From positions 1 to 64,000 of the forward strand of contig DXBO01000134.1 of NCBI GenBank assembly GCA_019116485.1: a DNA stretch of 64,000 nucleotides. The letters run 5' to 3'. Both the position numbers and the translations under genes were made by a program. The notes beneath the pieces were generated by a model, which saw nothing but the letters and a program-made list of their open reading frames with translations, was not told the origin of the DNA and ran no database searches. The stretch comes from Candidatus Gemmiger excrementavium. Its GTDB lineage: Bacteria > Bacillota > Clostridia > Oscillospirales > Ruminococcaceae. Positions 23,162 through 31,877 of this stretch are shown piece by piece. Position 1 is the stretch's first letter; each line of letters starts with the position of its first letter.

Positions 23162-23659
23162 TTACGGGCGGGGATTGCCTTGCAGCCAGGCGTCCGCCTC
23201 GGCCCGGCTGTGGAACACCACGATCTGCTTTTTACCCTGCCAGGGCGCCAGCAGCCGGTACAGTTCCGGCAGCTGCTCTCTGGGAAAATCCTCGATCCAC
23301 TGGCGGAATTCCGGGTCAAACTCCCGTTCTGTCCAGGGCAGGTCCTCCCGCACGGTGCCGATGCGGGCCGCCGCCCCGGCCAGACAGACCGGCAGGGGAT
23401 AGTCCAGCAAAAACACGGTATCGCAGTATTCCAGGCGGGGCGGCAGGGTGCGCTGGTAGTTGCCGTCCAGAATCCAGCGCGGCTGTTTCAGAAGTTCCGC
23501 CAGCCGGGCGTCAAATTCCAGGCGGGAAATGTGGCTGCCATCTGCCTGGTGCCAGATTCGGTCCAGATAATACAGGGGCAGCCCGGTACGGTCCCGCAGG
23601 GCGCGGGCAAAGGTGCTTTTGCCCGCGCCGGGGCAGCCGACCACGATCACACGTTCCAT
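23162..23659 (-). CDS. Adenylate-kinase-like P-loop protein (FlaR/DNA topology modulation type)
   Basis: 165 residues, normal for this family. Walker A is VVGCPGAGKSTFARAL at residue 6. A DRIWH motif (LYYLDRIWHQADGS) follows, then the Walker-B-like WILDGNY (RWILDGNYQRTLPPRLEYCD) and VFLLDYPLPVCL. These are the usual blocks of the small AAA/adenylate-kinase-like proteins called FlaR or topology modulation proteins. Their substrate is not established. The ATG at 23659 follows AAGAGG by 7 bases. The reading frame continues upstream without a ribosome site. No neighbour suggests a pathway. Confidence 0.85.
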   Translation of the reverse strand: MERVIVVGCPGAGKSTFARALRDRTGLPLYYLDRIWHQADGSHISRLEFDARLAELLKQPRWILDGNYQRTLPPRLEYCDTVFLLDYPLPVCLAGAAARIGTVREDLPWTEREFDPEFRQWIEDFPREQLPELYRLLAPWQGKKQIVVFHSRAEADAWLQGNPRP

Positions 23660-23790
23660 ACAAACCTCTTTTCGGCGGCCCGGAGGTCCGGGCCAGAAGG
23701 GAAATGCACTGTACAGGGCGGTTGTGTGCCCATTATAGCAAAGGCGGGGCGGCGGCATCAAGTAGGAGTGCCGTCTGCTGGCCCCAGCGA

Positions 23791-23807
23791 AATGAAAATT
23801 TTTTTCA
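23791..23807. repeat. 17-base repeat, copy 1 (upstream of sigK)
   Basis: AATGAAAATTTTTTTCA, a near-palindrome (TGAAAA..TTTTCA). An identical copy lies at 24636-24652, upstream of the M60 peptidase gene. Confidence 0.6.
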
Positions 23808-23864
23808 GATTCCGGCGCATGCCTCCTGCCGCCGCCGCATAGGCTGGCTCAGGGGGTGTTTGTT

Positions 23865-24557
23865 ATGTGGGAGTTTCTCGGCCTTTTTCTGCAGGCGGCT
23901 GCCGGGCAGATTCTGTATCTGGCGCTGCATCTGGAAAACGGTTCCTTTCCCCGTCCGCTGCCGCCCGCCAAAGAGCAGGCGGCTTTTGCAGCGCTGCGGG
24001 CGGGCGGTCCGGGGGCGGCGGACGCACGGGATCAGCTGATCCGCCACAACCTGCGCCTGGTGGCCCATGTGGCCAAGAAATACTATGCGGCTTCCGCCGC
24101 CCAGGACGATCTGATTTCCATCGGCACTATCGGTCTTATCAAGGCAGTGGACACCTACGATCCCGTCCGCGCCAGCAAGTTTGCCAGCTATGCCAGCCGC
24201 TGCATTGAAAACGAACTGCGTATGGAACTGCGCCGCACCCGGCGGGAAGGTCCCCATGCCTCGCTGCAGGAACCACTGGAAGGCAGCAACGGCCAATTGA
24301 CCCTGGCCGATACCCTGCCTGATGACTCCGCCATGGAAGAGGACTGCGAGCGCCGGGCCGATGCCGCCCGCCTGCGCCGCCTGGTGGAAGAACTGCCGGG
24401 GCGGGAACGCCGGCTGCTGACGCTGCGCTACGGCCTGGAAGGCTGCCCGCCCCAGACCCAGCAACAAGCCGCTGAGCGGCTGGGCATCAGCCGCAGTTAT
24501 GTATCCCGCCTGGAGAAACGGGCGCTGGGGCGGCTGGCGGAACGGTGGAAAGGATAA
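23865..24557 (+). CDS. sigK: Sporulation sigma factor of the SigK/SigE type
   Basis: About 230 residues in one piece. The hydrophobic N-terminal 20 residues (MWEFLGLFLQAAAGQILYLA) resemble the pro-sequence of pro-SigK, followed by PRPLPPAKEQAAFAAL as in SigK. Region 2 is HNLRLVAHVAKKYY, then DLISIGTIGLIKAVDTYDP and SKFASYASRCIENELRMELR. Region 4 is LPGRERRLLTLRYGL, then TQQQAAERLGISRSYVSRLEKRAL. SigK directs late mother-cell transcription during sporulation after the pro-sequence is cut by SpoIVFB. There is no skin element interrupting it. The ATG at 23865 follows AGGGGG by 8 bases. A GTG at 23856 overlaps that site and is less likely. Confidence 0.85.
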   Translation: MWEFLGLFLQAAAGQILYLALHLENGSFPRPLPPAKEQAAFAALRAGGPGAADARDQLIRHNLRLVAHVAKKYYAASAAQDDLISIGTIGLIKAVDTYDPVRASKFASYASRCIENELRMELRRTRREGPHASLQEPLEGSNGQLTLADTLPDDSAMEEDCERRADAARLRRLVEELPGRERRLLTLRYGLEGCPPQTQQQAAERLGISRSYVSRLEKRALGRLAERWKG

Positions 24558-24635
24558 GGCGGAAAAAACAGAAACAGCCAGGGAAATATCGACAAAAAGC
24601 AAGGGAAAAAGCGGCGGAAAATTGCGGTTTCGCTG

Positions 24636-24652
24636 AATGAAAATTTTTTTCA
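24636..24652. repeat. 17-base repeat, copy 2 (upstream of the M60 peptidase gene)
   Basis: Identical to 23791-23807 (AATGAAAATTTTTTTCA). It lies 19 bases upstream of the -35 box of the M60 promoter, in a position suited to a regulator or UP-like element. Confidence 0.6.
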
Positions 24653-24671
24653 AAAAAGTGGTGTTTGGCTC

Positions 24672-24700
24672 TTGATTTCCTACTATTTTTATAGTAAAAT
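24672..24700 (+). promoter_or_regulatory. Promoter with embedded inverted-repeat operator, M60-cohesin operon
   Basis: TTGATT (24672-24677) and TAAAAT (24695-24700) with a 17-base spacer. The perfect inverted repeat TACTAT-TTTT-ATAGTA (24681-24696) fills the spacer and touches the -10 box, the classic place for a repressor. The expected leader is about 115 bases, holding no gene, with AAAGGAAG before the GTG start. Confidence 0.65.
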
Positions 24701-24823
24701 GCCCGCTGCACCAGGCAAGAAAAAAGTACCGGTTCCCCGCGGGTGCCGGGCGCAAAGCTCTGCGGCAGCGCGTCCAAGCGGGGCGGATATCGTCCACATC
24801 GACAAAAGAAAGGAAGACACGAC

Positions 24824-27800
24824 GTGAAAAAAGCCATCGCCACCTTGCTGAGCTTCTGCATGATGTTCAGCATCCTGGCACAAGGCCCTGTCGCCTATGC
24901 TCAGGAAGCCTTCTCCGCGCATGCGGAACAGGCATATGCGGCAGCCTCCCCCGAAACGGGCGCCATGACGGAGGAAGAAGAAATACCCGATACGCTCTCT
25001 CAGGAGAGCGAGGTGCAGGCGGCAGCCGCCACGGTGGAGACCGCCGCCCCCGTTCTGCTGGATGTCGATACACCGGCCAATATCTCGGCTGTGGAAGTAA
25101 TCCTGCAGGACCCCGAAGAACTGTTTACAGTACAGCTGCTCAGCGCCAGCGGAGAGCGGCTGAACTTTGAAAAGGCCGCGTCCAAAGACGGCCTGATTAC
25201 CCTGCGCGCTGCCAACCTGCCCAACGGCGACTACACCCTGACCGTTACCGGCGAGCGCTTTGCCACCTATACCCAGCACCTGACCCTGCAGGACCGGGTG
25301 TACGCCCTGCAGCTGTACAAGGGGTTCCTGGCCGGGTATACCTATGAGACGGGCAGCGTGCACCCCGGCGTGCTGCGCCTGGGCGATGTGACCGGTGACG
25401 GCATCATCGACCAGCGCGACGCCCAGGCGGTGATCGACGCTTTCGGCACTGCGGCGCCGCAGGCCCGGTATGACCTGAACGGCGACGGCGCGGTGGACCT
25501 GACCGACCTGCAGATCATCGCGGCCAACATCAATGAACCCCGCGAACTGACGGCTGCGGTGTCTACCAGCATCCCGGCGGCGGCTGCTGCTCCCGCCACG
25601 GCGGAGGGCACTACCGCCGAGTTCAAAGATGAGGCTGTAAAGCTCAAAACCGAAACAGCCATCAGCGAGGACAACCCTGCGGTCATCAACTTTGATTTTG
25701 CCGCCCAGGGCGGTGAAAGCGGTGTCGCCATGGAGGCCATCTCCCTTCAGACTCCCACGCAGAGCGAAAACGCGGTGACCGCTGCCACCATCACGGTGGA
25801 ATATGTGGAAGACGGGCAGACCAAGACCAAGGAATTTGCCGTGGAAACGGCGAAAGCCCGTGCCGCCGGTGTGGCGGTAATCCAGCCGGACGGCTCGGTT
25901 GTCATTGACTTCGGCAAGCAGATCGCCGTCAAAAAGGTCAGCATCAAGGTCACCGCTACCGCCGACAACACCAACCTGGCCGAGATCACCAAGGTGGAAT
26001 TCCTCAACGATATGGAAAGCCGTATCCCGGCTCCCACCATGGACATTCCCGGAAATCTCCTGGCGGAACCGGCCAACCGTTCCTTTACGCTGACCTGGGA
26101 CGCCGCGGTGAACGTTACGGGCTATGAAGTGCTTATCACCCTGGGGGATAAGCAGCAGGCCATGCGCACCACCGTCAATCAGCTCACCGTCACCCGTTTT
26201 GACGGTGAAAAACTGGAAAACGGCACGGAATACACGGTAAAGGTCCAGTCTGTCAACGGCGAGTGGAGCAGCGGCTACGGCGAGGCCGTCAAGGTGGTGC
26301 CCAAGGTGGATGAACTGCCCCCGGCACCCGATGGTCTGCGCCTGACCGGGCGGTTCCAGCGCATCGAAGCCTCCTGGGACAAGATGAAGGACACCGATAC
26401 CTACAACCTTTATTACCGCAAAGCCAATGATACCGGGGCGGAGTTTACCAAGATCGAGGGCATTGCCGCCAACGGCTACACCATCCAGGGGCTGCAGAAC
26501 AACGTGACCTACGAAGTGTACGTCACCGGCGTCAACGACCTGGGCGAAGGTCCGGCATCTCTGACTGCCAAGGCGGCCACCACTGGCATCACGCCTGTCA
26601 AAATGCCGCTGTACAAGCTCATCAACACCCTGGGTGATCCCGGCCAGCCCACGGCCCACATCACCAGCATCATCCATGAAACGGGATACATGAAGGACAG
26701 CCCGCTGGATTCCGGCAACAGCGCCTGGGGTGCGGCGGACAACGACTTTGGTTCCTGGTACGGCCTGAACGACTGGGACGACGGCGCCGCCTACCCTGAC
26801 AACGGCGGCATCCGCGTGACCTTTGACCAGGCCTACCATATCGGCAGCATCTCGCTGACCCAGGCCGAGGAGCGCGGTTACTACGGCAAGGTCCGTGTGT
26901 ATGCCCGCAACGACGGCGGGGAATACCTGGTGCCCGGCGTCAGCATAGTCAAGCATGCCGACGAGAACGGCCATGGCTATTACACCATCAAGATCCCCGG
27001 CGGTGTGACCACCGATTATCTGCGGGTGTGTGTGGGCTACCTGTACTGGAACAGCCCGGTCTCCATTGCGGAGATGCGCTTCTACCGCTATGACAGCCTG
27101 GAGGACGATATTCTGGCGCTGTATGCCGACGATTTGCATCTCGCACTGCGGGAAGGTGTGAACGAGCAGACCATTGCGGACCTGCAGACCCGCCTGGATA
27201 CCCCCGACGAGGCCAGCGGCCAGCTGCACCCTGACCGGGTGAACCTGCAGCGGGAACTGGACAACGCCCGCGGCCTGCTGGATGCAAACCTGCAGACTGC
27301 CGTACAGATCCACACCGGCATCACCGCCCAGAAGGACGGTCACCTGGGCTTTACCGGCCTGAACGCCTGGCAGCCCCTGGGTGTGACCGCCTATGCCAAC
27401 GAGGAACTGGTCCTCTATGTGGGCGGCAACTCCGGCGCTACCGGCGCCAATGCTTCGCTGCAGCTCATCTTCTCTCAGTACAATGCCGAGTACGGGCAGG
27501 TGGTCTCCAAAGCGTATCCCCTCCAGATCGGCCGCAATGAGGTCCTGGTCCCCGACCTGGTCAGCTTTGACGCCGAACACGGCGGTGCCCTGTATGTGCA
27601 GTACACCGGCAACAACGCCGCCGATCAGTATTCCGTCCGCGTCAGCGGCGGTACGGCCATCCCGGTGCTGGACCTGTACGGTATCGACGATGCCGGCGAG
27701 CGCCTGGCCCGTGTGACCGCCTATGTGCAGCAGCTGGAGGCCCGCGCCGCGGAGCTGGAAACCCTGCACAACGAACTGCACAGCAGTTCCGGCCTGAGCG

Positions 27801-29995
27801 CGGTGGACCACGCCTACAACCCCGAGGAGTGCATCTTCAACACCACGGATATCCTGTTGGACCAGATGATGCTTTCGGTGCCCGCCACCCAGGTGCTGGC
27901 CGGTCTGGACAGCGGTTCCACCGCCGATAAAGCGGCCAGACTGCTCAATTCCATGGACGCCATGGACCAGATGATGGTGCTGTTCTACCAGCACAAGGGC
28001 CTGACCAACCTGGAAGGTGCGGGTGACCGCAACCGTCTGCCTGCCCAGCACCTGAACATCCGCTACATGCGCATGTTCGCCGGGGCTTTCATGTACGCTG
28101 CGGGCAACCACATCGGCATCGGCTGGGATTCTGTACTCGGCCTGGCCCAGGGCAACCCTGTGGTGCTGAACGAAGCGGGCAACTATCTCAGCGGTGAATA
28201 TTTCGGCTGGGGCATTGCCCACGAGATCGGCCACAACATCAACCAGGGCAGCTATGCCGTGGCGGAAGTCACCAACAACTACTTCTCCCAGATTTCCCAG
28301 GCCAGAGAGGGCGTACGTTTTGGCTATGACGCCATCTACCGCAAGGTTACCAGCGGTGCCCTGGGCGCGGCGGACGATGTGTTCACCCAGCTGGGCATGT
28401 ACTGGCAGCTGCACCTGGCCTATGACCGCGGTTACGAATACCAGATTTATGACAGCTATGGTCAGCTGTTCGAAAGCCGCTTCTTTGCCCGTGTGGACAC
28501 CTACGCCCGCACGCCTTCCGCGGCGCCTGCGCCGGGCGGCCTGCAGCTGAGCCTGGGCGGCGACGCCAACCAGAACCTGATGCGCCTGGCCAGTGCCGCG
28601 GCCCAGCGGGACCTGACGGAATTCTTTGGCCGCTGGGGTCTGGTGCCCGACACCACCACGGCTGCCTATATGGCGCAGTTTGAGCCGGAGACCCGGGCTA
28701 TCTACTATACCAACGACGCCGCCCGCGATTATGCCTTTACCCACGGCGACGCCGCCAGCTTTGCCGGTCAGGCCGTGCTCACCGGCGGCACCACCGCTGT
28801 GGTGGACGGCAAGACCCCCAACCAGGTCAACCTGACGCTGGCGGCTGACGCCGACAGCGAGCTGGTCCTGGGGTACGAGATCAGCCGCATCACCTGGCAG
28901 AACGGCAAAGCCACCACCCAGGTCGTGGGCTTTACCACCAACAATACCTATACCGATACCATCACCACCGTCAACAACCGTACCGTGGCCTACCAGGTCA
29001 CGGCGGTGGACAAGTTCCTGAACCGCTCCCAGAGCATGACCCTGCCGGCGGTCAAGATCAGCCATGACGGCAGTTACGAAAAATCCCTGTGGACTGTGAC
29101 CACCAACATGGTGTCGGATCAGGATACCACCCACGAGGCCGTTGAAAAGGACCCCTGCGCTCCGCAGCCGGTCTCGGCCATCAGCCGCATCATCGACAAC
29201 AACAAGAATACCACCTACACCGGCAGGGCGACTTCCGGCAAGGCCACCATTACGGTGGACTTCCACAAAACGCTGGCCGCCACCGGTTTCAAGTACACTG
29301 TGACCGAAGGCACGCCCATCCAGAGATATGAGGTGCAGATCAGCACCGACGGCACCTGGAAGACGCTGGCCACCGGTACCTTTACCGGGGACGAGGTCAA
29401 CACCGTCTACTTCCGCAACGAGAACAACGACCCCTGGGTCTGCACCTATGATGCGGACCAGCTGCGCCTCATCGTCACGGCGCCCACCGGCACCGATATT
29501 TCCATCAGCGAACTGGATGTGCTGGGCCCCACCGGCGACAATGTGGAACTGCTGGCGGACGGTATCGGCACCCTGCAAGATGCTTATACCTTTGATGCCG
29601 ACGCCGGAGAGGCGGGGGTGATCCCCGCGGGCTCCCTGCTCTTCACGGGCAGCTACAAGGGCAACCCGGCCTACAACGTGGTGCTGCTCTACGACCAGAA
29701 CGGCAGTATCGTGGGCGGCGTGGATGCCGAGGGCAACCTGGTGGCCCACCAGATCATTCTGGCCGAAGTGCCTGAACAGGGGGAACTGGGTGAAGTCAGC
29801 GAGGGCAGCTGGGTCTACTGGATCGAACCCGATGCCCTGGAAGGGATGAAACTGCCTGAGACGGTGTGTGCCGAGATTTACCGTGTGGACAATGCCACCA
29901 CCAACGAGGGCCAGCGCCTGACCGGCGATACCCTGCCGGTGACGCTGCCCGGTGAACTGCCCAACATCACCCTGACCGGCGATTCCGCCCATTGA
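24824..29995 (+). CDS. Secreted M60-family metallopeptidase with dockerin-like, FN3 and F5/8-type modules
   Basis: 1723 residues. The signal peptide VKKAIATLLSFCMMFSILAQ ends near residue 27 (AYA-Q). A dockerin type I-like module lies at about 185-237, with two calcium loops DVTGDGIIDQRD and DLNGDGAVDLTD. Two FN3 domains follow (about 403-495 and 501-590), then an F5/8C (CBM32-like) domain (about 596-765). The M60 region starts near 827. Its catalytic motif is HEIGH at 1133-1137 with Glu1148 as candidate third zinc ligand (HExxH with Glu 11 residues later). A second galactose-binding-like domain lies at about 1440-1565. M60 peptidases cut mucin-type O-glycoproteins. There is no LPxTG, SLH or C-terminal helix, so anchoring probably depends on the dockerin. 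The start is GTG, since AAAGGAAG lies 11 bases upstream. Confidence 0.88.
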   Translation: MKKAIATLLSFCMMFSILAQGPVAYAQEAFSAHAEQAYAAASPETGAMTEEEEIPDTLSQESEVQAAAATVETAAPVLLDVDTPANISAVEVILQDPEELFTVQLLSASGERLNFEKAASKDGLITLRAANLPNGDYTLTVTGERFATYTQHLTLQDRVYALQLYKGFLAGYTYETGSVHPGVLRLGDVTGDGIIDQRDAQAVIDAFGTAAPQARYDLNGDGAVDLTDLQIIAANINEPRELTAAVSTSIPAAAAAPATAEGTTAEFKDEAVKLKTETAISEDNPAVINFDFAAQGGESGVAMEAISLQTPTQSENAVTAATITVEYVEDGQTKTKEFAVETAKARAAGVAVIQPDGSVVIDFGKQIAVKKVSIKVTATADNTNLAEITKVEFLNDMESRIPAPTMDIPGNLLAEPANRSFTLTWDAAVNVTGYEVLITLGDKQQAMRTTVNQLTVTRFDGEKLENGTEYTVKVQSVNGEWSSGYGEAVKVVPKVDELPPAPDGLRLTGRFQRIEASWDKMKDTDTYNLYYRKANDTGAEFTKIEGIAANGYTIQGLQNNVTYEVYVTGVNDLGEGPASLTAKAATTGITPVKMPLYKLINTLGDPGQPTAHITSIIHETGYMKDSPLDSGNSAWGAADNDFGSWYGLNDWDDGAAYPDNGGIRVTFDQAYHIGSISLTQAEERGYYGKVRVYARNDGGEYLVPGVSIVKHADENGHGYYTIKIPGGVTTDYLRVCVGYLYWNSPVSIAEMRFYRYDSLEDDILALYADDLHLALREGVNEQTIADLQTRLDTPDEASGQLHPDRVNLQRELDNARGLLDANLQTAVQIHTGITAQKDGHLGFTGLNAWQPLGVTAYANEELVLYVGGNSGATGANASLQLIFSQYNAEYGQVVSKAYPLQIGRNEVLVPDLVSFDAEHGGALYVQYTGNNAADQYSVRVSGGTAIPVLDLYGIDDAGERLARVTAYVQQLEARAAELETLHNELHSSSGLSAVDHAYNPEECIFNTTDILLDQMMLSVPATQVLAGLDSGSTADKAARLLNSMDAMDQMMVLFYQHKGLTNLEGAGDRNRLPAQHLNIRYMRMFAGAFMYAAGNHIGIGWDSVLGLAQGNPVVLNEAGNYLSGEYFGWGIAHEIGHNINQGSYAVAEVTNNYFSQISQAREGVRFGYDAIYRKVTSGALGAADDVFTQLGMYWQLHLAYDRGYEYQIYDSYGQLFESRFFARVDTYARTPSAAPAPGGLQLSLGGDANQNLMRLASAAAQRDLTEFFGRWGLVPDTTTAAYMAQFEPETRAIYYTNDAARDYAFTHGDAASFAGQAVLTGGTTAVVDGKTPNQVNLTLAADADSELVLGYEISRITWQNGKATTQVVGFTTNNTYTDTITTVNNRTVAYQVTAVDKFLNRSQSMTLPAVKISHDGSYEKSLWTVTTNMVSDQDTTHEAVEKDPCAPQPVSAISRIIDNNKNTTYTGRATSGKATITVDFHKTLAATGFKYTVTEGTPIQRYEVQISTDGTWKTLATGTFTGDEVNTVYFRNENNDPWVCTYDADQLRLIVTAPTGTDISISELDVLGPTGDNVELLADGIGTLQDAYTFDADAGEAGVIPAGSLLFTGSYKGNPAYNVVLLYDQNGSIVGGVDAEGNLVAHQIILAEVPEQGELGEVSEGSWVYWIEPDALEGMKLPETVCAEIYRVDNATTNEGQRLTGDTLPVTLPGELPNITLTGDSAH

Positions 29996-30013
29996 CAGAC
30001 AAGGAGACCTACC

Positions 30014-30931
30014 ATGAAAAAACAACTGGCCACCCTGCTGCTGGCCGCTGCCCTGACGCTGTGGGCTCTGCCCGCGTCGGCCCAGGCCGCCCGGGAGGGC
30101 GTACAGCTGGAGACCAGCGGCGGCAGTACGGTTGTCACGCTGACACTGCCCCAGGAAACGGTGCAACAGGGCGTTACCTCGCTGCAGCTGAGCTTTGACG
30201 TACAGGGCGGCGATGTGAAGTTCGACTTTGCGGATACCCTGCCCGCAACGGTAAAAGAATACCGCTGCAACGACAATACGCTGACGCTTTATCTTTCCGG
30301 CCGTGACACACTGCTGGACAGCGGCACCGAAAGTGTACGCCTGGGTGAGATCAGCGTTGCCAAAGCCACCCAGAACGAGGTCACCGTCACCTTTGACCCG
30401 GACTCCCTGCAGCTGCTCAACGCGGCCAACGGTACGGTGGTGGCCGATGCCCTGCCCGAGACCCTGGCGGTGATGCCCGCAAACGGGGCACCGGACAACG
30501 ACCAGGACGGGGACCAGAGTGGAAATCAGGGCAGTACCGGCGGCAGCCAGAACGGCGGCACGGGTACGGCCCCGACAGAGACCCGGAAACCGGAATCCCC
30601 GGTGGAGCCCACCGCAACGCCGGTGCCGGATGCAGCCGCCACCCTGATCAGCCCGGTGGGCGGTACAACCCATACCCCTGCCGCTACCCGCAAACCTGCC
30701 GCGGCCTCCCAGGCCGACGGTGAGGTCCCGGTCCCCGGCACCATCCCTGCCCCCAGCGCTCAGCCGGAAACCACAACCGCGCCGCAGGCAACGCCGGAAA
30801 CGGCGCCTGCCACAGCGGAAAGCGCTGCCCAACAGAATGGCGAGGGCGGGCTGCCTATCCTGCCCATTGCGGCAGGGGTGGTGGTCCTGGCAATCATCGC
30901 CGTGGTGGTGATCCGCCGCCTCTTCTTCTGA
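30014..30931 (+). CDS. Membrane-anchored cohesin-like surface protein
   Basis: 305 residues. The signal peptide MKKQLATLLLAAALTLWALP ends near ASAQA. Residues about 28-155 form an all-beta domain with the cohesin pattern: STVVTLTLPQETVQQGVTSL (first strands), LQLSFDVQGGDVKFDFAD, TLTLYLSGRDTLLDSGTESV, then LGEISVAKATQNEVTVTFDP. A Thr/Pro/Ala-rich stalk of about 125 residues follows (TETRKPESPVEPTATPVP and similar), then one helix (ILPIAAGVVVLAIIAVVVI) and the basic stop RRLFF. This is a membrane-anchored display protein. It lies 19 bases after the dockerin-bearing M60 gene, behind AAGGAG, so the pair is cotranscribed and could bind one another outside the cell. Cohesin identity is by pattern only. 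Confidence 0.7.
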   Translation: MKKQLATLLLAAALTLWALPASAQAAREGVQLETSGGSTVVTLTLPQETVQQGVTSLQLSFDVQGGDVKFDFADTLPATVKEYRCNDNTLTLYLSGRDTLLDSGTESVRLGEISVAKATQNEVTVTFDPDSLQLLNAANGTVVADALPETLAVMPANGAPDNDQDGDQSGNQGSTGGSQNGGTGTAPTETRKPESPVEPTATPVPDAAATLISPVGGTTHTPAATRKPAAASQADGEVPVPGTIPAPSAQPETTTAPQATPETAPATAESAAQQNGEGGLPILPIAAGVVVLAIIAVVVIRRLFF

Positions 30932-30985
30932 TCCCCAACCCCAAAAGCGGGCGGTAAAAGGCCGCCCGGCAAGCAAAATGTAAAG

Positions 30986-31025
30986 CAGGCGCCTGCATCT
31001 TACGATGCAGGCGCCTGTCTTTTTG
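30986..31025 (+). terminator. Terminator of the M60-cohesin operon
   Basis: Perfect arms CAGGCGCCTGCATC/GATGCAGGCGCCTG (30986-30999 and 31004-31017) followed by TCTTTTTG. Confidence 0.9.
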
Positions 31026-31031
31026 TGTGGT

Positions 31032-31877
31032 TCAGCCCGGGGTGTCCAGCCCGTAGTCCCGCAGGCAGCGGCGAATCCCCTCCGCCGTGGTGTCAAACAC
31101 TACGCCGCCCCGGCGGGCTTTGGCGCAGTCCATGGCCAGGCTGCGCTGCCGGTCTCCCGGTTCCAGGGCGGGGCTGATATGCAATGCCGTGCAGAAAGCC
31201 CGGGCCGTTTCGTACATGGTCAGCGTGTTTTCACTGCCGAAGTTATATACGCCCCCCGGCAGCTCCAGGGCGGGCAGCAGGTTTTCCACCGCCTGGCGCA
31301 CATAGGTCACGCCCCGGTATTCCCGGCGGGAAAACACGGCGGTTTTGCCCTGCAGCGCGGCTTGCAGCAGGTTCAGCGGCAGGTTCCCCCGGACAGGCAG
31401 CCCGTACCCCGGTAAATCGTACAGCCAGGTGGCCCGCAGATGCACGCTGTCCGGGCAAAGGGCCAGCGCCCGCTCCTCGGCCTCCCGCTTGTGGCGGCCA
31501 TAGACGTTGGCGGGGTGCAGGGGCGTGTCCTCCCCAAAGGGGCCGTCCCCCGGCAGGCCGGCATAGACCTGGTCGGAACTGAAGCTGACCAGCTTGGCGC
31601 CGGTGTGCCGGGCGGCGTCCGCCAGCCACACCGGAAGTTCCACGTTGGCCCGGTAGGATTCCTGGGGGTGGGCTTCGCTGTAGCCGGTGTCTGAAATGGC
31701 TGCCGTGTGCAGGATGACCTCGGGCCGGGCCCGGGCCAACAGTTCTTCTATCTCCTGTGGGCCGGCGGTGCGCAGCAGGCCGGGGGCCACAGGCAGCAGG
31801 GTCAGCCGGTCTGCCAGCTGCTGCAATACGCGGGCGCCTACAAAACCGCCCGCCCCGGTAAGCAGTACTCGTTTCAT
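31032..31877 (-). CDS. RmlD-like NAD(P)-dependent sugar-nucleotide reductase
   Basis: 281 residues, extended short-chain dehydrogenase of the RmlD_sub_bind group. The Rossmann motif is VLLTGAGGFVGARVLQQL (GxxGxxG). The active site is FSSDQVYAGLPG with YxxxK at VYGRHKREAEERAL (Tyr and Lys), and LHTAAISDTGYSEAHPQESY holds the conserved segment after strand 4. dTDP-4-dehydrorhamnose reductase is the best-known member, but the rest of the rhamnose pathway (RmlA, B, C) is not next to it, so substrate is open. It is convergent with the M60 operon and separated by its terminator. GGAG lies 7 bases before the ATG at 31877. Confidence 0.8.
   Translation of the reverse strand: MKRVLLTGAGGFVGARVLQQLADRLTLLPVAPGLLRTAGPQEIEELLARARPEVILHTAAISDTGYSEAHPQESYRANVELPVWLADAARHTGAKLVSFSSDQVYAGLPGDGPFGEDTPLHPANVYGRHKREAEERALALCPDSVHLRATWLYDLPGYGLPVRGNLPLNLLQAALQGKTAVFSRREYRGVTYVRQAVENLLPALELPGGVYNFGSENTLTMYETARAFCTALHISPALEPGDRQRSLAMDCAKARRGGVVFDTTAEGIRRCLRDYGLDTPG

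Noticed and set aside
24689-31096. A 2135-codon open frame on the minus strand across the M60 and cohesin-like genes
   Set aside because: It mirrors the real genes because GC-rich codons leave few stops in the opposite frame. The translation is low-complexity Gly/Arg/His-rich with no domain, start signal or promoter.
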